Below are positions 56,965 to 64,000 of a stretch of 64,000 nt of DNA, piece after piece; within the stretch, counting starts at the first letter, position 1, and each line of letters starts with the position of its first letter. Source of the DNA: Galeopsis tetrahit. Taxonomy: Eukaryota; Streptophyta; Magnoliopsida; Lamiales; Lamiaceae. Both the position numbers and the translations under genes were made by a program. The notes under the pieces are model-generated. The model had not been told where the DNA came from and ran no database searches. It worked only from the letters and a program-made list of their open reading frames with translations. The stretch is from NCBI GenBank assembly GCA_963675135.1, contig OY776130.1, positions 24,172,001 through 24,236,000 of the forward strand, read 5' to 3'.

Positions 56965-57656
56965 GAGTGTTTGAAGGTTTGGAAGAATGAAAGTGGGTGG
57001 GGATATTGTGTAATGGTTCGAAAGTTTGAAGGTTTTCAGAATTTTGCTTAAGGGTTTTGTGAGTTTTGTGCGTAAAAGAGATGGTTAAAAACTGAGGGTT
57101 TATATATCAAGAAGGTTTTGTTAACCGTTGGATAAAAGGAATGCTAAGAATGTCAATTCTTTAGGCATGATGGATAAAGTGGGGTAGTGGCTTAAGAACG
57201 GTTAGATGTAGGTTTGATGATAATCAATGGCTTTGATGAGAGACTTAGTAATTAATGCAATCTTTAAAGGATTTTGCATTAAATGCTGGAATGACCATTT
57301 GGGGGCTTAAATTTGAATTACCCACGCCATCCTAAAAATAGGCTACTCTTCACCCAAGAATTCCTTTAAATGTCTAATCAATGCTAAAAATTGCACTTAT
57401 CACCTTATCAGTTTGGACAAATGTCCTGATAAGTGATCTGGCCTTTATCTTAGTCAAATGATCCGACCAAAATGCCTGAGTGGGTCCCAAGTTTGCTGAC
57501 TGGGTCCCACATGGTCAATCATCCTGACCAAAAGTACTGAAAGGCATGTGAACAACTTTACTGAGTTCTTCTTTCAGGTAGGTAGTTTCAGTGAGTTTGG
57601 TCAACTTTGCTGAATTTCAATTTAATGAACTTCTCCCTGCATTTGTGCTTCCTTCT
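56965..57656 (-). other. Element A region between RNase H and the post-pol ORF
   Basis: No ORF. The minus strand carries tccaacggtt (complement of 57123-57132), a full YCYAACGGYY match, and gatatataaac (complement of 57098-57108) about 135 bases before the ATG at 56964, followed by a leader rich in C, T and A. The arrangement parallels that of E. Confidence 0.55.
57098..57132 (-). promoter_or_regulatory. Possible internal promoter upstream of the A post-pol ORF
   Basis: An MSA/MYB-like site and a TATA-like box lie on the minus strand in the order and at roughly the distance from the ATG seen in E. Inferred from motifs only. Confidence 0.4.
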
Positions 57657-58300
57657 TTATTTTTCCATCTTTCCTGAATCAAGTAAGCCCAACTCTGCTG
57701 AAAGTTCCATAAAGCTTGCTTCAGCTAATGGCTTAGTCAAGATATCAGTTTTTTGCTTATCAGTGTGAATTTTGAGAAGCTTGATATCCTTTTTCTCCAC
57801 ATGATCCCTTATAAAGTGATGCTTGATATCAACATGTTTGCATCTTGTGTGAAGCACTGAATTTTGTGAAATAGAAATTGCACTATTGTTGTCACAAAAG
57901 ATAGGAACTTCATTTGTGATAACTTTGTAATCTCTTAGCTGTTGTCTTAGCCAAAGTATCTGAGCACAACAACTCACAGGTGCTACATATTCTGCTTCAG
58001 TTGTTGATGTTGCAACTGTATTATGCTTCTTTGAGAACCATGAGATCAGCTTGCTTCCCAAGAATTGACATGTTCCAAAGGTGGATTTTCTGTCAATTCT
58101 ACAGCCTCCATAATCAGCATCTGAGTATCCAGTGAGCTCAATATTATCATCAGCTGGATACCATAATCGAAGATTCTCAGTTCCTTTGAGATATCTTAGG
58201 ATCCTTTTTGCAGCTTCTAGATGGCTCTTCTTTGGATTTGCTTGAAATCTGGCACATACTCCAACTATAAATGTGATATCAGGCCTACTTGCAGTGAGTT
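57657..58300 (-). pseudogene. Element A RNase H
   Basis: The open frame 57657-58061 encodes LISWFSKKHNTVATSTTEAEYVA, FCDNNSAI and HVDIKHHFIRD; the first part with YSDADYGGC and DRKST lies in the same frame upstream (58062-58296), after a stop at about 58299 where the family has Tyr in SLLYLTA. The three catalytic acidic residues can be seen. The last residues run LGLLDSGKMEK. Confidence 0.85.
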
Positions 58301-59210
58301 ATAGTAGGGATCCAATTATGCCTCTATATTCAGTGGAGTTGGTAGATATTCCACTTTCATCAGGATCCATCTTCCAATTGGTGTTCATTAGAATTCTGAC
58401 TGGCTTGCTGGTTGCACATCCAAATTTCTTGATCATGTCCCTTGTGTACTTAGCTTGGTTGATGAAAATTCCTTTCTTTGATTGGGTGACTTGGAGTCCC
58501 AAAAAGAAATTCATCAATCCCATTATGGACATCTCAAATTTGCTTTGCATGAGTTTTAAGAATTTCTCACACGATTTCTCATTTGGGGATCCAAATATAA
58601 TGTCATCCACATAGATTTGGACTAAAAAAAATATCATCTCCTTCATTGATTCTGAACAAGGTTCTGTCAACAGTGCCTTTAACAAAACCATGATCTAGAA
58701 GAAATTGTGATAAGGTGTCATACCAGGCTCTTGGTGCTTGCTTCAATCCATATAGAGCCTTCTTTAGTCTATACACCTGGTTTCCTTCTTCAAATCCTGG
58801 GGGTTGCTCAACATAGACTTCTTCTTTTATTACCCCATTGGGAAAAGCACTCTTCATATCCATTTGATACACCTTGAATTTCATGTGAACTGCATAGGCT
58901 AAGAACAGCTTTATTGCTTCAAGTCTGGCCACTGGTGCAAAGTCTCATCATAATCAATCCCCTTAGATTGACAGTATCCTTTGGCCACCAGTCTTGCTTT
59001 GTTTCTCACAATGATGTCATTCTCATTTTTCTTACTTTTGAACACCCATTTGGTTCCAATGACATCTTGATGAGTTGGTCTGTCCACCGGCTCCCATACT
59101 TCATTTCTGGCAAACTGGTTCAGCTCTTCTTGCATGGCAATGATCCAGTTGGTGTCTTGAAGTGCTTCTTCATTGTCACTTGGTTCCTGTTCTGAGAGAA
59201 ACAGCAAAAT
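58301..59210 (-). pseudogene. Element A reverse transcriptase
   Basis: Overlapping pieces 58911-59207, 58603-58932 and 58299-58691 encode [76 protein letters not shown] and [13 protein letters not shown]. One frameshift is near 58920 and another in a run of eight T/A at about 58623-58631, just before the YVDD core. Confidence 0.88.
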
Positions 59211-60500
59211 AAGACACTTTCTCCATGAAATCTTCTAGTTTTGATCCCTTCACTTTGATTTCCAAGTATCAGGCTAGTTGGGTGGTCTTGCAACCAAGTC
59301 CTTCTAGACTTGATTCCTTTAGGAGGATTTTCCTCTTCTGAAGTTGGATCACTAGATTCATTAAATTCAGGAAAGTTAATTGAAGGATCAAGTTTAGGAT
59401 CATATTCAGGGTTATTGTCCTCAATGTCAGGAATATTGACATTTTCATTGGTTCCCCCTTGAATATTGGATCCATTTACTACCTCAGTAGAGCCTACTTC
59501 TTCATTGGTAGTTGTTACCTGGTTTTGAACTAGGATGGGGTCATTCAGTTCAATTTCTCCTTCAGGCTGGTTGTCTCTTGGTTGATTGCTATCAGGTATG
59601 TTGTCCAAACTCTGATTTCCATTGAGTTCAGGTTGGGCAACATCTATGAACACTGTTTCTTTGCTTTAAAGCCTTAATCTGGTTGTTCTTTAAGTTATCT
59701 CATCAATATTCAGGTTTATATCCCTGAACTCATTAATAGATTCATCAAACACAACATGCGGTGTTTCTTCCACAATAAGGGTTCTGCAATTATAAACTAT
59801 ATAGGCTTTGCTGATTTGGGAATATCCAACAAATATTCCTTCATCAGCTTTGCTGTCAAAAGCTTTTAATTGCTCTTTCCCATTATTATGAATGAAACAC
59901 TTACAACCAAATATATGAAAGTATGCAACAGTGGGCAATCTACCTTTCCATATTTCATATGGAGTTTTACCTTGACCTTTTGTTATCAAGGATTTGTTTT
60001 GAGTATGGCATGCAGTGTTGATGGCTTCTGCCCAGAACCTTTTTGGCAATTTAGGTTCAGCAATCAGTGTTCTTGTTGCTTCTTTTAAGGTTCTATTTCT
60101 CCTTTCAGCAACACCATTATGCTGAGGAGTTCTTGCTGCAGAAGTCTCATGTGTGATGTTATTTTTGCTGCAATACTCATTGATGTATGAGTTTATGAAT
60201 TCAGTGCCTTTGTCTGATCTGATCTTGACAATACTTAGGCCTTTTTCATTACTCAATCTCATCATCAACTCAGGTAGTTTGACTAGAGTTTCCTTTTTGT
60301 TTAGGAGAAACACCACCCCAAGTGTACCTGGAAAAATCATCAACAACTACTAAAGCATATTTTCTTCCATTTATGCTTACTAGGATTATTGGACCAAAAA
60401 GATCCATGTGAAGTAGTTGGAGGACTCTCTCAGTGGATATGATAGGTTTTCCTTTAAATGATGATTTGATTTGTTTTTTCCTGACATGGCTGGCACACAT
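59211..60500 (-). pseudogene. Element A integrase core and C-terminal linker
   Basis: LHMDLFGP and VVVDDFSRYTW are in 60270-60500; after a frameshift near 60310 the frame 59690-60346 gives IRSDKGTEF, TPQHNGVAERRNRTLKEA and FHIFGCKCFIHN. A stop at 59690 follows, and an Asn/Pro/Glu-rich linker is in 59120-59653, ending with the RT start. Confidence 0.87.
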
Positions 60501-61044
60501 GTTCCTTGATGAACACTTGGTTTGGCAGCCCTTTCACTAGAGAGTTTTTTGCAAGCTTGTTGATGGTTTTGAAATTCAGGTGGTTCAGTCTTTTGTGCCA
60601 TAGACAACTTTGTTCATTTGTGCTTTTGGCAACAAGACAAACTGCTTCAGGGGTTTTGCTCCAATCTGCAAAATAAACATTTCCCTTTCTCACCCCTGTT
60701 AGTAGCACCTGTTGTGTTGATTTGTTCTTAATAATGCATTCATTTGGTGAAAACTCAACACTGTATCCTTTGTCACAGATTTGACTTATAGATAGCAAAT
60801 TATATTTTAGGCCTAGAACATATGAAACATTAGTAATTTTTACATTACCAATATTTAATGTACCATAGCCTCTTGTGATTCCTTGTGAGCTATCTCCAAA
60901 GGTTACTGAAGGACCATCCTTTTCAATGAAGTCTGAGAGAAGTTCTTTATTTCCAGTCATGTGTCTTGAGCATCCACTGTCCAAGTACCATGCTGTTCTT
61001 TTATTTACACTTCTCTTCTTCTTGTGGTCCTTGCATACCTGCAA
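60454..61044 (-). pseudogene. Element A protease and integrase zinc domain
   Basis: The protease active site WYLDSGCSRHMTG is intact, near residue 19. YNLLSISQICDKGY follows, then the integrase HHCC region WHKRLNHLNFKTINKLA...CQPC near the end. A frameshift near 60480 separates it from the integrase core. The frame starts one phase away from the gag end, just after a TTGCAG shared with E. Confidence 0.88.
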
Positions 61045-61046
61045 AT

Positions 61047-63525
61047 TTAAACTTTAGGTACCCTTTGAATATTGGGTCCTAGAGGGTTAGATGTACCTTT
61101 TGGAACCCAAATCTGCCTAATTACTCTGATTGACTCAAAGTGACTGACTTGGTTTCCATTTACATCTACATACACAGTCCTGCCCTTGAATGCCTTAGGT
61201 GGTTTCTGTGCACAAGTGTTAGTCTTATAAGCTTCAGGAGGATGAGTGAAATACTTTAGGACAGATCTCCTGAAGTTACTTGACTTAGGTGCAGCTTGGT
61301 AAGGCCTTTGTGGATAAGTACTTGGATGGTCTTTTCCCTTTGGCATGAAGGGTCTAGGTTTCCTGAAACCATTATACCTATCAGGGGTTGGGCCTTGATC
61401 TGTTCAGTTGAGGTTGCCTCTTCTGAGTTGGCCTTTTCTGAACAAATCTTGGACAACTCCACTGATGAGTATTCAGGTAGGTTGACCTTCCATTGGTTCT
61501 ACCTTTCTGAATCTCATTCCTCTTGTATACAACATTCCTAACCTTTTCCTTAGGTTTGGGTTTAGGAACATTGTTTACTTGAGCAGGTATAAGAGTTTCT
61601 TTGCCCTTATCCTTGGTCAGTGGCTGGTTCACTTCCATTTCATTTTCTTTTAATTGAGCCACTGATCTTACAAAGGTCCTCTTAGTGTTACTAGTTGAAG
61701 CAACACTAAGGCCAGGTAAGGATTCACATGGATCATAACCTAATCCACTTCTTTGAGTCATTGGTCTTTGAAACTCTTGAATTTCCTCTATTGATCTAGA
61801 GGATTTGTTCAAGGCAGACATCTTTAATTTTAGGCTCTCCTCACTTAATTTCAGAGCATCAAATTCATGTGAGAGATTGTTAAATTTAGCTTGTAGAATT
61901 CTAAGGTCAAAATCATTTTTCTTCAGAACCGGGTTTTACTCATCAATCAGCTTTTGTTGTTCAAAGACTTTGAGAGACATTTCATCATGTTCTCTCACAA
62001 TCTGCTGATACAACTCAGTTGATTTAATGTCAATCTCTGGTTCAGGAAGGTTGGGATTTTTTATCTTAGAGCTCAGTAGTTCATTTTCTCTCAATGATAT
62101 GTTGTGTAGCTCTTGTAATCTGGTGAAGTCCTCCATTAACTTTTCAAAGGAGAGATTTAGGTGGGCTTCACTAGATTCATATGTGTTATTTGAAGAGTTA
62201 GAAGATGAACATACCTCTTCATTCTCAAAAGCCATTTGACAGTCATCTTCACTGTCACTGTTGGAGAATAATCCATCATCAGATGAGTAAACACTTTCTT
62301 CTCTTGCTGATTCTCCAGCAACCATGGCCTTCCTGTTGCATAATCTCTTGTCTCTTTTGGTCTGTCTTTCTTTTTTTTCTTTAGAGCTGAGATCAGGACA
62401 ATCATATTGGAAGTGTCATTTCTTATGGCAGTTGTAACACACATCTTCATCATCATTTCTCTTGCTTGAGGACTCTTTCCTCCTGGATGATGGTGGATCA
62501 GCCTTGCTTGACTTCTTCTTGTCAGCATATTTGTCTTTTTTCTTTTCATCAGAGTGTTTGTCCTCTGATTTGTTGTCAGGAGAGTTGAATCTTCTCCTGC
62601 TTCTGTTATCTTGGTAGAACTTTTTATATCTACCAAATCTGGAGTTCAGCTTCTCAAATCTTCTGGCCATGAGTGCCAGTTCCTCCTTCATTTCAGTCTT
62701 AGAGACTGACTGTGATGATCTCTGAGCATTTTTCTTTTTTGTCTCAGCAGCTTTAAATGCAACTCCTTTGCTGGAGGAGGATGGCTCCTCATGTACCTTC
62801 TTCCTGTTCAGATCAAACTCATATGCTTTGAGTTCAGAGAACACTTGCTGCATGGGCATGTTATCAAGGTTGCTAGTGTTCTGCATCATGACTGAATAGA
62901 TGTCCCACTTGGATGTGAGACTTCTCAAGATTTTCAGTGTCACTTCTCTTTTGACATAGAACTTTCCAAGAGAGTTTATCTCATTCATGATGTCAGTGAA
63001 TCTGCCATCAAGATGATCAATTGTTTCATTGGGCTCCATGGTGAATTGTTCATATTTCTGAATAGCCACTTGGAGCTTGTTTTCTTTGATCTTTTGGGTA
63101 CCTTCACACATGAGTGCTAAGGTGTCCCAAATCTCTTTTGTTGTGGTGCAGTGGTACACTCTTCACATCACTGCATCTGGAATAGTCTGGTACAATGTAT
63201 TCATGGCAATGTAGTTCAGGTTGTGCCTTTTTCTTTCTTCTGCAGTCAAGTCATCTTCATCCTTTGGCAGCAACTCCCTTGGGTTTGCTTTCTGAGCATC
63301 CGTGACTTTGGGATTTACTTTTGTGAAGGTGAAAGGCCCTCTGGTGATGACTTTGAGCATTTCATCATGTTGGCAAGCAAGATGTGCTCTCATTCTAATC
63401 TTCCAGAAATCATAGTTCTCAATTGAGAACATTGGCAGTTTGTGATTAGAAATGTGATTCACTTGGTTGGGACTCATGTTGTTGTTGGTCTCAAATGCAT
63501 CTCCTGGAACTGCATTGTTTGTCAT
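61047..63525 (-). pseudogene. Element A gag
   Basis: The ATG at 63525 starts the capsid, with FSIENYDFWKIRMRAHLA near residue 33, like E gag. The open pieces are 63163-63525, 62416-63159, 61936-62325, 61381-61821 and 61047-61346. Breaks: tga at 63163, tga at 62416 inside the CCHC knuckle (CYNCHKK then stop, replacing Gly), taa at 61936 and a frameshift around 61370. The C-terminal part has a coiled coil (62000-62120) and ends RVPKV followed by taa, matching the E end KWVPK. Confidence 0.88.
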
Positions 63526-63650
63526 CTCAAGGAAATAGGGTTAGATAAACACATATATGTTTTTCAGAAAATTGATCAGTTCAGTGACCACAGAAATAAT
63601 GAATTTTTTAAAATCAGTTGGATTTTTAGAAGCAGTGGTCTTTGAACCCC

Positions 63651-63663
63651 TGCTTTGATACCA
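63651..63663 (-). other. Primer binding site of element A
   Basis: The minus strand reads tggtatcaaagca two bases after the LTR end. It is the initiator-Met tRNA site with one G-to-A change. Confidence 0.85.
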
Positions 63664-63665
63664 CT

Positions 63666-64000
63666 TGTTGGTCCTAGGTGGAGTATGACACAAGTGTATG
63701 GGGGGGGGGGGGAAATGCACTTGTGTATGCAAATTCTTCTTTTTAAAACAAATTAATTTTATCAAGGAAGTTGTCTGACAACTACTCTGAGTGAATAACT
63801 TTAATAGATAATCAACCTACTGAAAACTATGAGGTGATCAGTTGGATAACTATCTAAAAGAGTTGCTAAGTGCGGAATGTGGTTGGCCTTTTCTTTGAAA
63901 GATACTCCTAAGTTAATTTTTGAAAAACCAGTTTATCAGGGACTTTGTCCAAAAACTATTTTGCTTATCTTTGTTGAACTTAACTCTTTCAAAATCATCT
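63666..64000 (-). repeat. 5' LTR of element A (partial; runs off the window)
   Basis: It starts tgttggtcctaggtggag on the plus strand and matches 7568-7901 with about 12 differences. A run of 13 Gs is at 63700-63712. About 1.3 kb of it should lie beyond the window. Confidence 0.92.

Larger units (their letters stand above)
7568..64000 (-). mobile_element. Element A: large Sirevirus-like Ty1/copia retrotransposon, host of nested insertions
   Basis: Read on the minus strand it has a 5' LTR (63666 to beyond 64000), PBS, gag, protease, integrase, reverse transcriptase, RNase H, a very long post-pol ORF, polypurine tract and 3' LTR (14738-7568). Subtracting E, B and the CACTA element with their target duplications, the internal region is about 11.75 kb and the LTR about 1.63 kb, so the original element was near 15 kb. 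The LTRs differ at about 12 of the 335 positions visible at the right edge, which makes it the oldest dated element here. All reading frames are broken. Confidence 0.9.

Overview
The window reads as a repeat-rich, AT-rich flowering-plant (probably eudicot) intergenic region. I found no cellular gene, tRNA or rRNA. Almost every base belongs to a transposable element. The species cannot be named from the sequence. The plant diagnosis rests on Ty1/copia retrotransposons primed by the initiator-Met tRNA (PBS TGGTATCAGAGC-type), on Sirevirus-like copia elements with an extra ORF after pol, and on Stowaway, Tourist-like, CACTA, hAT and Mutator-like DNA elements.

Layout. At the left, bases 1-2762 are the 3' end of a plus-strand Sirevirus-like element (D: post-pol ORF remnant, polypurine tract, start of the 3' LTR). 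It is cut by a truncated minus-strand element (B', 2763 to about 6497). A short AT-rich spacer (6498-7567) holds two Stowaway MITEs. Bases 7568-64000 are one minus-strand Sirevirus-like element (A), whose 5' LTR runs off the right edge. A has been split repeatedly. Its 3' LTR (7568-14738) contains a 5.5-kb non-autonomous CACTA element (8930-14465, TSD cca), which itself holds a Tourist-like MITE and a foldback Mutator-like MITE. Its post-pol ORF is cut by plus-strand element E (15409-44602, TSD ttgag) and by minus-strand element B (47188-55160, TSD atttg). E carries a small Ale/Retrofit-like copia element F in its gag gene (18296-22832, TSD atcaa) and a second Sirevirus-like element C in its 3' LTR (32428-43655, TSD aatat). 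C in turn has a 1350-bp hAT element in pol (36818-38167, TSD aaggtaac), and that hAT contains another copy of the foldback MITE (37025-37272, TSD tataataaa). The deepest chain is five levels: A > E > C > hAT > MITE.

The retroelements share one plan: LTR, PBS, gag with CCHC knuckle, protease, integrase, reverse transcriptase with YVDD, RNase H, then (all except F) a long extra ORF before the polypurine tract. A, D and E form one group, and B, B' and C a second. F is the short copia type with 208-bp LTRs. Hand-counted LTR divergence follows the nesting: A about 3.6% over the visible part, E about 2.5%, C and B about 0.8%, F about 0.5%. C is the best-preserved element, with one frameshift and the hAT insertion in gag-pol. 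A, E and F carry stops and frameshifts, and B, B' and D are deleted derivatives.

The feature I found most worth following is the post-pol ORF. In A, C and E it is preceded by a TATA-like box, in A and E also by a YCYAACGGYY (MSA/MYB-type) match, and in C by a splice-acceptor-like site just before the ATG. Its N-terminal third seems to carry a similar domain in all three elements, with no signal peptide or membrane segment that I can see, so the usual label 'env-like' is doubtful. In E this ORF is almost uninterrupted although pol is dead.
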